A stretch of 64,000 nucleotides of DNA from Cerioporus squamosus. Taxonomy: Eukaryota; Basidiomycota; Agaricomycetes; Polyporales; Polyporaceae. The position numbers were made by a program, and so were the translations under genes. The notes under the pieces were generated by a model. It saw only the letters and a program-made list of their open reading frames with translations, had not been told where the DNA came from and searched no databases. Every line of letters begins with the position of its first letter. The first letter of the stretch is position 1. This document shows, in pieces, positions 32,401 to 43,247 of the stretch. Where the stretch lies: positions 62,001-126,000 of the forward strand of contig JABYQS010000017.1 in NCBI GenBank assembly GCA_022592435.1. Direction: 5' to 3'.

Positions 32401-35400
32401 TGGGGCTTGTGTAGCCATATATGCTTGGGCTCGCGCCCACACATGCATAGCTGCCGGCTCAGCGCTGCCGTGAGCCGTTCTACCGTCACAGTCGCTGGTA
32501 CACCACCGCCTGTTCGCGCGCATTTCCACGACCCCTCCGGGTTCTCACCATCGCTTCTCCCTCTCCCTATCTTTGGGCGTCGTCCTTGCAGAGTTCAAGC
32601 AGAGCCACAAATATTCCGTAAGGACAGGATCAGCCGCTCTTCTCCTTGCCTCGTTGCAGTCGGAAAGTTGGAAGGTGGGAGTCCAAGCTCTCCTCGGCGC
32701 GCCCCATGTCCCGAGTCTATGTCCCATCTTCCTCGACAAGCACCGCAAGGCTTAGAATACCGCGTCTCTCAAGCTTACGGCGACCTTTCGTACGTTCTTC
32801 GCCCGACTTCCATTCCTTCATTCGCCCCGTTTACGCACACCTCTTCGGCGTTCTAAGGTTCAAGTTCGACACCTGCGCTTCTTGCTTGCCTCGTTGACGC
32901 ATCACGCGCTCATGTCTGACGCGCTATGTCCGAGACCTGCGAGCTGAACGCAAACCATAATGAACTCTCCTGCTTCTGTTCCACCACGTGGGGCGTTTCG
33001 TGCCTTGCATGCCGCCCTACGGCTGCCGGGGATTGGGGGGTGGTAGAAGGGATGACTCCGCCTATCTCGCGTGTCGTCTTAGAATTTCGTGCGTGGCAGC
33101 TCAAGCAGCAGAGCGCGGCCGACGGGGAGGTGGTGGACTCTCGGGGCATGTTCGAGCGGCCTTCCGATGGGAACGTGTGCCGTGAGGGTCTCAGGAATAT
33201 CTTGCCGCCTCCTAACTCACATAACCGCGGAATGCGCTGTTGAGGCAACCTCTGCCATCTGGAGAGGCGTCGGCTTCTTGCGCTAGCGGTCAGTTTGCTT
33301 TCTCGTTTATACCGTCTGTCAGAGTAGTCTGATCGCATCGTTTGTCACCCAGATCGGACAGAAGTAGCTCACGAAGAGATGTCCAACTTCACGTTCTCTG
33401 CCCGGCTCCTGTAGGTCCCTTTGCCGACTTCCCGCCCGGTCGATTGCGGATTGCAAAGTTGCACACATCGTTATCGTTACGGGACGACGGCGCAAGGCTA
33501 ATGCTGCACTCGGAGCGCAAGGAAGCCGGGACGGTGAAGGTGCCTCGAGAACATCATCGTCAATGCGCAGAGGATCTCAGAAGAAACCGACCGGGCCGAT
33601 GTCGACCGAACTCGAAAGATTTCTCTGCGTGTAGCTATCCCTTCCGGGGCCTTCTGGTGAGACCATAGCGCGGCTGCATCTGATTTCGCTGCCGTCTCAG
33701 AGCGCGGGTCCGCGCGGTCAAGTCGCGATCGCCATGCGGGGGACAAAGTCACCGTCAAGTAGACCATCAAACTCGTGGCAAACGTTCGAACGCATCGTCG
33801 ATGTGAAGAAGCCGACCAGAAGGTCGCGTCCAGTAGCACTCCTAACGCTACTCCTGAACCTACGCCACCCGTCATTCACAAAAGAAGGGGACCATGGACT
33901 CCGCTCGCAATAGCTGGACTGTTATGTCGTGCACCTGGATTGCCTGCGATACGTGCGTGCTTGGTAAGTTTGCGTTTGCGTGCAGAGCTAGAGCCTACCC
34001 GTCATCTGAATTGACGGCGTATACGCTTTCGGTATGTTTTGACTGACGGGTGCAGATGATGTCGACAGCTGAGCCTCAGCCTATGCCTAGAGCGCCTGGA
34101 TCGCCAATATGTTTTGCTACGGCTGGACTTCGGAACGGTGGCGTCATACCAAGTACGATGGTTTCTGCAAACGAAGAAAACACCGGAACCTCTCCAGATA
34201 TGCCTAGCGGCGAAAGCAGAGCGGATACATCCACACAATGACCAAGATCCACTTCGTGCGTGGATCCTAGCGTGCGGTTCGTGGAGCGACGGCGCAAAGG
34301 TTACCAGTCGCTACCCCACCGGTACGGACTTTCCTGCTCCTCTCTTCGTGACTTCGCGAACGCTGACACGAAGTCGTGTAGCACAGTAGATCCAGGAGAA
34401 CCAGAACCCTCCAGAGGCGGCCGCTCGGCTGTTGCACTCTCACGACGTCGGACTCCGACCACGCAGGATCTTACCCATGTCGCATGCCTCGGAGAAGACC
34501 AGGCGCACCGGTCGAAGCCCACGGAACGCTCGCAGCGTCGACGCGGCTCGATACGCAGAGCCAGACGCGGTCGCGCATCGCGGGCCTCTGCCTCTCCCAT
34601 GCCGTCGCGGACTCTCCTCCCGCACCCACGAAAGGAAGCGGAGAGGCCATAGAGCGTCGCCGCCTGCACACGAAGCCCACGAAGCACGCGCAGATTCGAA
34701 CTCCTCTCCACGGACATGGGCGCGGGAAGGGGAACAGCGAGAGCGCAAAATAGCCAGCGAGCTCAAGCCTTCAGCTTCGGCCCCGGAACCGCCGGGAGCT
34801 CGGGACGGCGACGCGTTCCCCTGCCCTGCCACTCGTCCCGCGCCCGACAAGCCGACAACGTGGGAGCGCGTCGGGGCAGGTCGGCACCACGCCCCTGTGT
34901 GCTCAATGCAGATTGCGGACGCGAGGGCGACAGGTGTGTATCCCCTCTTCCGGCGGTGCGGGACGGAGTCGCAGGCGTGCGGGTGCCCAGAGGTGCGCCT
35001 CCGCTGTTCGCGACATGCAGCATGGGCTTAATCTGCGGCCGTTATGAACTGTGTGTCCCTGGCACTGCACTGGCACGATTGCGAACATGGCGGCGTGTGG
35101 GTGCGTCCCGAGAGCCCCGGATAAGCTGCTCGACGCGCCCGTCGTGCCGTAAATGAGGGAAACTCTGGAGAGGAGTCATGAATGCAAAGCGGGGGTTCCG
35201 GTGAGTGCGAATGGGGGACCATGCATCGGCAGGGCTGCAATCTCATCGCGACGTTTGTGAGGATGCAAGCACGGCATGCGGGCGCACCTGCGTGGAGGAA
35301 GCACGTCGCTTCGACGGGTGTGCACTGTTCGATATGCTGAGATGTGGCATTCGCAGTGCCAACGAGACAAGATGAGACAGGGAAGAGCCCCGCCTGCGAC

Positions 35401-35502
35401 CCGTCGAGTCGCCGACACGTGCGTGAGTGCATGCGTACATGCGTGGGCGAGAGATAGGGCGAGCATTCCGGGGAATCGGGATAGCGACGTCCAGTGCCAG
35501 CT
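29494..35502. other. Gene-poor region, 6 kb
   Basis: No gene I can support. Short coding-like fragments occur (minus strand about 29570-29850, AGLIIGAQVDIERRSCSTF; plus strand about 31060-31250, VFLSLCDPKPDSGFATALRD), each ended by stops. They may be relics of old genes or elements. GC-rich stretches at 34.4-35.0 kb produce long but low-information frames. Confidence 0.45.
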
Positions 35503-35518
35503 TTGGCAGTCGGGATTC
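35503..35518 (+). repeat. Left target-site duplication of the short retroelement
   Basis: TTGGCAGTCGGGATTC, repeated exactly at 35703-35718. Confidence 0.85.
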
Positions 35519-35702
35519 TTTTTTTTTTTTTTTTTTTTTGGATCACTGGTATAGGGCGGTAGCTAAGTACATGTCTGCTCTACGTACTAGCCAACACAAA
35601 TACAAGCAGTGCTTTGACAGCCGTCTGCTAGAGGGAGCGGGGTTTTTGAATGACCCCCGCAAACATATATGCGAATGCCAGCTCGAGACGAGCTTAGACG
35701 GG
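35519..35702 (-). mobile_element. Short poly(A)-tailed retroelement (SINE or 5'-truncated LINE), 184 bp
   Basis: A T21 run at 35519-35539 reads as the poly(A) tail of a minus-strand insertion whose body is about 163 bp. It is bracketed by perfect 16-bp direct repeats, the mark of target-primed reverse transcription. The body contains no long frame. Its 3' end is unlike that of the LINE at 14.6-25.0 kb, so it was not simply a truncated copy of that element. I see no convincing pol III A and B boxes, so SINE versus truncated LINE is open. Confidence 0.8.
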
Positions 35703-35718
35703 TTGGCAGTCGGGATTC
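35703..35718 (+). repeat. Right target-site duplication of the short retroelement
   Basis: Second copy of TTGGCAGTCGGGATTC. Confidence 0.85.
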
Positions 35719-37745
35719 AGCGATGCGACTCGCGACTTGCGATGCCAACGTCGCAAGTACGTAGTACGTACCGCTTACCACCACTTATCGCGCTATGGCA
35801 GGCCACAGGTACATACTGATCAGGCCAGGCCTGAGGCGGGCCAATACGTGTGCGGCCGAGACCCCGCACTGCGCGCGGCGATCTGGGGTAAGTGTTTGCT
35901 TGCTTAGTTCGACGCGGGGTACGAAGCAGGCGACACCGTGGCGGCGGACCCGTCGTCCGCTCTGCTGGCTCTGATAAGTATCACGACAGGCATACCCGCA
36001 TTTTGGACGGGCCACAAGGCGCGACATATCCGCCGCGCGAGTATACCTTTTGTCTCGTTTCAGAGCGCAACCGGCCAAAAGGCTTCCTTTTCGCCTGAAA
36101 CCTGGCCGAAAGGTAACCTCGCGCGGCGCCTTTTCGCCCATTGGCATGCCTTTTGTCCCGTCCGAAACGCTGTGATGCCTGCCGTGTATGCAAGGCCGGC
36201 GTGCAACGCGGGTAACCTGCATGATGCGCACCGTTCCCGCGCTGTGGCTTTGTCCTTGTCTGGACTCTGGAGACTGGGTCCCTTGTCCGTGTCCCACTTG
36301 CGACAGGAGCGGGACCGGGAACGGGACCAGCTGTGCTGAAGCGTCCGACGTCCGATGGAAAGTGCGCCTCGAGGCTCGCGGTGTCGTGATTCGTGAATCA
36401 GGTTGCAAGAACGGCGCGGGAAGACGCAGGGACCCTCGGTCTTGCGCTGCGTGCATCAGAACGTCGCTGCACCGATCACGACCGTACATAGTCAGGTGTT
36501 TGTTTGTTGAGGTCGACCGGCCCTCGTATATGTAGACTCTAGAGATATGCTAGGATATGCTCGGCGTTCGGCGTTCGAGGTTCTCGAGTCGAGCGTGCTT
36601 CTTCGTGATTGCTCGGTGGAATTTGTTCCCGAGCTCCTCCATATTGAATGAGGATACCGTACAAGGTACATCAGCGTCGGCATGCGCCTGGGGTTCAATG
36701 ATGAGGAGGGACTCTGAGAAGACAAAGGTATGGGCGTTGATTGTTTCGTTGGGAGTAGTAGGTGAGCCTGCGTACCCCCGTTTCGAGTCCAACCCCGGCC
36801 ATCTCGACGTCGGATACTTGGCTTTGAGTCGCAGGTTGGTCGCAGGGGGCAAGTTTTCCTACTGGGCTGGGAGCACGCGCGGGAAGAAGCAGCCTCAAGA
36901 ACCAAAACAAGAGAGAGAAATGCGCGGTATATTCGGACGTGCACTACGTACGGGAACTGAGAGTGGGAGTGGGTTGGAACGATGCTGAGCGTGGGCGGGG
37001 CGGGGGCAAGGGTGGAGGTGCATGCGGATGTGATTGCAGGGTGATACAGATAGACAGGATGCAAAGACAACTCGGACAACGTTATGCAAAAGGCCGACGC
37101 ACGCGTGCGGGGCCGGTGGTATGTGCCAACTACGAACTACGAAGTACAGCGGGTACACGGTACACGACTTCGGACATCGGAGACGTGAGAAGGCAGCGCA
37201 AGGCGAAAGAAGAGGTATCCAGTCTCCCGATCGCGAGGGGAGGGAAGGGGGCAGGGGGAGGGGAGGCGGGGTAGCCCGCCCCAGCTAGTAGTGTGAGATG
37301 CAGTAATGTGTGGGTGTGTGGAAAGGGCGGGAGACACGTGCGAGTAAGGTAGAGATACATGTAGCAGCAGCAGGGAGTCCACTAGTTGTACACAGTAGCG
37401 ATGACATGGGGGGATGCGAGCGATGGGGCCAGAAGGGCATGCATAGGTTGCGGAGCGCGGAGGGGGGCAGAGCGATGGCGAGCGGGCGCCGCACCGTGCG
37501 CGCGGGCTGACGAGAGTACTTTTTACACTGTGTTGTTGATGATGATAGCGAGCTCCCAGGGCCCCGCCGAGCAGCAAGCAAAGAATATGCCGCGCGCGCG
37601 GCGGGCGGGCCGTCGCACATCGCTCGTCATGACATGAGAGGAAGATCGCGAACCAGCGAAAAAAGCGGGAGGAGATGCGTAGAGGAGGGCCGCAAGGGAA
37701 GAGGGGAGAAGAAGGAGTCTAGGACGGAGGAGATGTGCAGGCCGC
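35719..37745. other. Gene-poor region with AAAAGG motif cluster
   Basis: No supported gene. A cluster of CCTTTTGT and CCTTTTCGCC motifs lies at 36045-36165. Frames of about 100-145 codons on both strands near 36.5-37.0 kb have no recognisable domain. The right end is a purine-rich stretch (37.2-37.3 kb) and the 3' flank of the polyol dehydrogenase. Confidence 0.4.
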
Positions 37746-39071
37746 TCATTGCGAGCCGACCATGACTTTGATGACCATGTTGCCCGCGTCGTCGCGCCCG
37801 CGCGCGAGGAGCTCGAACGCCTTCGCGGTGTCCTTGAGCGGCATGCGGTGCGTGATGATCCGCTCGATGTTCGGGAGCTTGCCCGAGGCGAGGAGGGCGA
37901 GCGCGGTCGGGTACGTGTGCGCGTAGCGGAAGGAACCGTGGATGTCGACCTCGCGCGTCGCCGCGGCAGGACAGCGGGAGGGTGACGTTGCGCGCGCCCA
38001 TGCCGACGAGCATGACCTTGCCGCCGGTGGTCGCGGCGTGGATGGACATCTGGATGCATGGCTCGGCGCCGGTGCACTCGAAGACGATGTCGAAGCCGTC
38101 GGGCATGTCGAACTCGGTGAGTGCGGCGGAGATGTTCTCCTTTGCCTGCCGGAGGGCCTCGTCGGTCGTCTTTGCGCGGTCCTTGGCGGGAGGCAGTAGA
38201 CCTGCTGGGCGAAGCCGTTCTTGAGGGCGAAGTCGAGGCGGGTCTGGTTGATGTCGATCGCGACCACGCGTGATGCGCCGTACGACTTGGCGAGGGCACA
38301 GGCGAGGAGGCCGATCGCACCGACGCCGAAGACGAGGACGGAGGAGCGTGATGTGGGGGTGAGCTCTGCGCGGCGTGCTGCGTGGAGGAGGACGGAGAGC
38401 GGCTCTGCGAGGGCTGCTTGCTCGAAGGAGCAGTTGTCGGGTAATCTGCAAGACGCCGAGTGTGAGAAGGTGCTCGACACGTGTTTGGATGGGAGGTAGG
38501 ATAGTGGCGTGGCGGCGGACGTTTGGTAGGAAGTGGGGGGACGGGGAGGGAAGTAAGATAGGATACTCACGGGTGGAGGACGTGCGCGGGGTGGTTCATA
38601 CGCTGCTGGAGGGTACCGTCTGCGTGGGGGAAGGTCTTTGCACTGGAGCAGAAGCGCATGTTCTTGCAGAGGTTGTAGCGGCCCTTGGCGCAATACGAGC
38701 AGTTGTTGCACATGATGCCGGCCTCGATCGCGACGCGCTGTCCTGGGACGAGGTGCTTGACCCCGGGGCCGACGGCGGTGACGATGCCTGCTGCTTCGTG
38801 ACCGAGGACGAGGGGCGCCTGGACGACGAAGTCGCCGTTACGTCCGTGGACGTAGTAGTGGACTGTGGAAGAGAAGACGCGAAGGTTGGGAGAGAAGTAG
38901 CGGATAGAGACAGACGAGAAACTCACGGTCGCTGCCGCAGAGACCGGTGGCCATTACGGCGACCTGAGCTTGGCCCTGGTGTGGGGGCCAGAGGGTGCGG
39001 TCCTCGAGGCGGAGGTCCTTCGCGCCGTGGAGGACGACTGCATGCTGTGTGGGGAGGGCAATGGGAGACAT
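37746..39071 (-). CDS. Zinc-dependent polyol dehydrogenase (sorbitol/xylitol/L-arabinitol type), with two compensating indels
   Basis: Three exons on the minus strand: 39071-38927, 38862-38571 and 38445-37746 (introns of 64 and 125 nt), about 378 residues. It is a medium-chain zinc alcohol dehydrogenase expected to oxidise polyols with NAD+. Seen: catalytic zinc ligands in GLCGSDLHYY and LGHEAAG, the four structural Cys in MCNNCSYCAKGRYNLC, ALAEPLSV, the Rossmann motif VFGVGAIGLLA and the NAD-selective Asp in VVAIDINQ. In exon 3 the frame slips by one base near 38188 (after QQVYCLPP) and returns near 37967 (before TREVDIHGSFRY). The middle 75 residues (DRAKTTDEALRQ...GGKVMLVGMGARN) are homologous but lie in another frame. 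This means sequencing error, or a recent -1/+1 pair that scrambles about 75 residues. Confidence 0.85.
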
Positions 39072-39672
39072 GGCTGATTGCTGGGGGAGGCGGGAGGGCT
39101 GGGAGGGGCGGGGGCTGCTTACGGAAAAAACTGGAGGACATGGACGGGACTTTATAGCGGGAGGATGGAGTCTCGTGAGGAGCGCGTTCTGAGCTGGGCC
39201 GTCGTCCCCTCCTCTGTGCCCCGGTCCGACCGCCCGCGGCGAATCCCCTGCGTGATCGACTCCTGCTTAGGTAAGCGGGCAGCGTCCTGCACGCGTTGCG
39301 CAGACTTCCGGGCAGCCGCAAAGAGTCGCTGTTCTCGTCTGGGGCTTATCGCACCGCTCGCTCGCTGCGATTTCGCCCGGCTCTCCTCTTCGCGGTCTCG
39401 CACAGGCCATATACGGCTCTCAATTTACACTTGCCCAGATCGCCCGGCACACCGCTCCGACCTCCGATCCGGGGAAATAGCCGGTCTGGGGTATGCAATC
39501 CATCCCAGCCCACCTGCCGCATCCGGTCGCTCCTCCTCCTCCCGTCCGTCCCTCCAGCCATTTAAGCTGCCCGCCCCGCCATGCTGCCCGCGCCGTCTCT
39601 GCCGATCTATTCGTCTGAGCCGTCTATTGCATCGTCGCCGCCGCACCAGACAGCGATCAGCCAGAATCAGCC
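39072..39672. other. Shared divergent promoter region
   Basis: About 600 bp between the start codons of the polyol dehydrogenase (minus) and the SDR (plus). The arrangement would allow joint control of two sugar-oxidoreductase genes. Apart from a TATA box on the minus side I identified no specific sites. Confidence 0.5.
39150..39158 (-). promoter_or_regulatory. TATA box of the polyol dehydrogenase
   Basis: GCTATAAAG on the minus strand, about 80 nt before the ATG. Confidence 0.5.
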
Positions 39673-42600
39673 ATGGACCCCACTCCCTCCGTCCCCGCAC
39701 CGCAGCTCTTCTCGCTCGCTGGCCAAAACGTGCTCATAACAGGCGCCACCCGCGGTATGTCCTTCCTGCCTCATGCACGCACAGGCCCCCCTGTCCCCCA
39801 TAGAGCCGCCGTCGCTCATTTCCCGTATCTCCAACAGGCATCGGTGCTGCCTGCGCCCTCGCCCTCGCGGAGGCCGGCGCGAACATCTGCCTCGTACGCC
39901 GCCCCGGCTCGACCAACGACGACACCGCGAACGTCATTGCTGCCCTCGGCCGCACCGTCAAGACCGTCGAAGCAGACCTCGCAGACCTCGACGCCGTCAG
40001 GGGCATATTCGCCAAGGCGCTCGATGCGATGGGGGCGAAATCCACATCCTCGTCAACTGCGCTGGCATACAGCGGAGATCCCCGGCCGTCCAGTTCCCCG
40101 AGTCCGACTGGGATGATGTACGTCTTTTCCTTCAGATTCTCAAGTCTTACCGCTCCCGTGCCTTTCGGTGTTTTTCCTCCTTGCCTCCGCCTTTCATTTC
40201 ACTTTTGACTTGTTTCTGACGTCTCCTGCGGCTTCTTGCTGACTGCCGTCTCCCCCATGTTTTTCCACGGATCTTCCAACATCTCCTCTTCTGGCCGACG
40301 CACATCCTCTATCTGCGTCCCCAACATTCGCGTCTCCTCGCCATCCACACCCTTGGTACTCGCCGCCTGATCGGGCTCTTCTGCCCCCCTTCCCCCACAC
40401 GACCCGACTCAAACGCGACTTTCTGTGGCCGCACGTGTCCCTGCCGTGCGTGCTGGGAACGACGCCGTCCATGTGTCTATCTTCGGCGACGTCACCTGCC
40501 GTCTGTGCTCGTCCGGCCACGGCTCTTGCGCAAAATCCGACCTCCTCCATCCTATCCTCTCTCTGGCCCTCCTCTTATCGCGTATGGCGTGCTCTGGGCG
40601 ATTCTCGACGGCCCTCTGGTCATCCCACCCCTCCCTCGGCTCCCCGCTGGTCGAACATCGCACATCCCCGGACGCTTTTGCGTTTTGCGTTTCATGCATG
40701 CTCGTCGTTCCCTATCGCGTTGCGATCACGCCCCTCTCCAAACTCGCACGCGCTCCGACTTCGCTCGCATTCGAATTCATGCACCCACACGGGGAACTCA
40801 TTCACACTTTCCCCGCCCGCGACGCCAACGCGCGACGAACGATACTCGTCCGCATTCGGCCATGATGTGCCTGCGCATCGGCCTCGCGGGAATCGTCATG
40901 CGCGTCTTCTCCCTCCCAACCTCCGCCAATATTGTCGCTGTGCACACCCCGCGGATCCCTGATCGCGGATCGGGCCATAACCTCAACCTTGCGCTGCCGT
41001 TGCAATGCACCGCTCCTTCGCCGTGCGCATCCTCGGCCGCGCGATACGTCACCGGGTCTTGGCTGCTCTTCACGCATATACCTGTTATGTGCCCGTCGCC
41101 GATCGTCGCCCGTTCCTGTGGCCTTCGTGCTGGCGACTTCGTACTTCGTACGTACACACGCCCGTCGCACGACCTGCGTATCGCACGAACGATCTGTGGC
41201 CGAACACGAATCCGTCCCTTCGTGCGCTTCCGAACTATCGCCGTGCTTGCCGCAACGCCTCGCACCTGCGACTCTATGCATTCTGCGCTGATACTGACGC
41301 CTCCTGTCTCGCCCTGCCTTGCCTTGCCTCACCTTGCCTTGCCACACCTCCCACCTTCCCTGTTCTCCGTACTCCATACTCCTATTGCTTGCTGCTCACG
41401 CAACGCCGATCCTCCTCCCATACATCCTATCCCTATTCCCCTCTTCCCCCGCATCACATCTCACCACCGCTGCGCATGACGGCGTGCACACGAACACGAA
41501 CGCGAACAGGTCCTCAACGTGAACCTCAAGTCCGTCTGGCTGCTCTCGCAGGCCGCCGGCCAGCACATGGTCCCGCGCCGCCGCGGGAAGGTCATCAACT
41601 TCTGCTCGCTGCTCACGTTCCAGGTGCGTCCGCGTGCTAGTGCACATCATTCCTGTCTCTGCCAATTGTCTCTGCGCTCTCCTCTCCTCCGCACGCTCGG
41701 GAGGAGAGGAGCGCGGTCCCGGTCCCCTCACAACGCGTGCTGACAATAGCTTCTTTTGTTTCGCTCGTGTTGCTTTCCTCATCTCCCATCGCGACCGGTA
41801 CCCTCGTGCTATTGTGCGGGACAACGTACCTCCATCTCCACCTCCACCTCCTCCTGCTTCCTTGCTCCTCCATCCAGGGCGGGCTCACGGTCCCCGCGTA
41901 CGCCGCAGCCAAGGGCGCGCTCGGGCAGCTGACGAAGGCGCTCAGCAACGAATGGAGCAAGGAGAACGTCCAGGTCAACGGGATCGCCCCCGGGTACATC
42001 GCGACCGACATGTGCGTCCGCTCTCCCCGTCCTCTCTCCTTTACCCTCTCGTGCTCTCGTGCTCGCGTGCTACTCCTCCACTCACCCTCCCCGCACCCCA
42101 TGTTGATCTGCGATCTGCGATCGACGTGCGGGTGCGTGGGTGCGCACTGCGTCACTGTCGACGCACGGCGCCAGAGGATTTGACATTTGCCATTTGCCTT
42201 TTGTTTGCACGTTTCCAGAGTCCAGGCGGGCGGGAAGCCGGTAGTTGGTAGCCTTTAGACTAAGGCAAGACTGTTCTGCGCCGCTCCGGGCCTCCGCCTT
42301 CCCACCGCCCAGTGCGCACGCAGGCTTACTGTCAGCCGTGCGCTCGCCCGTACGTGTGCACCTGAGGCGTATGATGCCCGGGGTTCGATATTGGGGGTCG
42401 GAGGAGGGGTCTAGAGCCTCGGGAACCGCCACGTGAACACGAACATGGGTGTCGTGTCGTGTGGTATGGACGGACCCTGTCGTGTGTGTGACATGCTGTG
42501 TGTCGGCGTTCTGGCGTTCTAGCGTTCTAGCGCGACAAATTTGCGCGGGCGGGTCTACGATGTCCATTCCCCCCGCTGCCGGCTGCGCGGAGGAGTTTGG

Positions 42601-43247
42601 TAGGACGTGATACACGTGTGATGCGCCACGCCCGTCTGCGAGGATGCTTCTCGCGCCCCCGCCGTGGCTAATCCACCACGCTCCGCATTCGCCTCGTGTG
42701 CGCCTGTATGGCTATGGTCCGGGACAGGAGCTTAGTGCTCTCGTGCTGTGCCCATACAGAGCGGAGGCAATGAAGGTGCTGGCTATCACGATAGCTCTCG
42801 CAGCTGCCATTGGGGAGCGATCGCTCTTCGATACCACGCCCTGCGCACTAACCAGCCAGCTTCGTACCGGTCCTCCTCCTACCACTCCGCAAAGACCCAC
42901 GCTAACGCTGCGCGAAATTTGTCTGTTTGCAGGAACGAGAAGCTGCTGCAGGACCCGGTGCGGCTGCGCCAGATCTCGGAGCGCATCCCCGCCGGGCGGT
43001 GGGGCGAGCCGCGGGACTTTGCAGGCCCCGTCGTCTTCCTGGCGAGTGCCGCGAGCCAGTACGTGTGTGGGGAGGTGCTCGTCGTCGATGGAGTGAGTTT
43101 TCCCCCTCCTTCTTTGCTCCCCCTGTTCCCCTTCCGTGTGCTACGCTGGTCCTTCGAGAACGTCTGTCGGTCCGGGCTGGCGCGCACCGTGTTCCTCTCG
43201 TGCGACTGTCGCTCACTTTGCTCTCGCAGGGATGGATGGGGCGGTGA
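39673..43247 (+). CDS. KduD-like short-chain dehydrogenase, with a one-base frame break and very long introns
   Basis: Six exons: 39673-39754, 39838-40117, 41510-41623, 41878-42011, 42933-43092, 43230-43247. The sum is 788 nt, one short of 263 codons. The frame breaks at the G5 run 40031-40035, where a sixth G would restore [16 protein letters not shown]. Visible motifs: [18 protein letters not shown], catalytic Ser in [28 protein letters not shown] and the C-terminal [13 protein letters not shown]. The nearest known class is 2-deoxy-D-gluconate/gluconate dehydrogenase-like SDRs acting in sugar-acid breakdown. Introns are 83, 1392, 254, 921 and 137 nt, far above the local norm. Its divergent partner is the polyol dehydrogenase. 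The missing base may be a sequencing error; otherwise the gene is recently inactivated. Confidence 0.83.

Noticed and set aside
36770..36800. tRNA-like B box (GTTTCGAGTCC)
   Set aside because: No matching T stem, no A box at the right distance and no acceptor stem.
41318..41350. CCTTG pentamer run as a functional element
   Set aside because: A short imperfect microsatellite inside an intron; nothing suggests a role.
40505..41479. 324-codon plus-strand open frame
   Set aside because: It lies wholly within the long SDR intron, is Arg/Pro/Ser-rich low-information sequence, and overlaps equally long frames in other phases.
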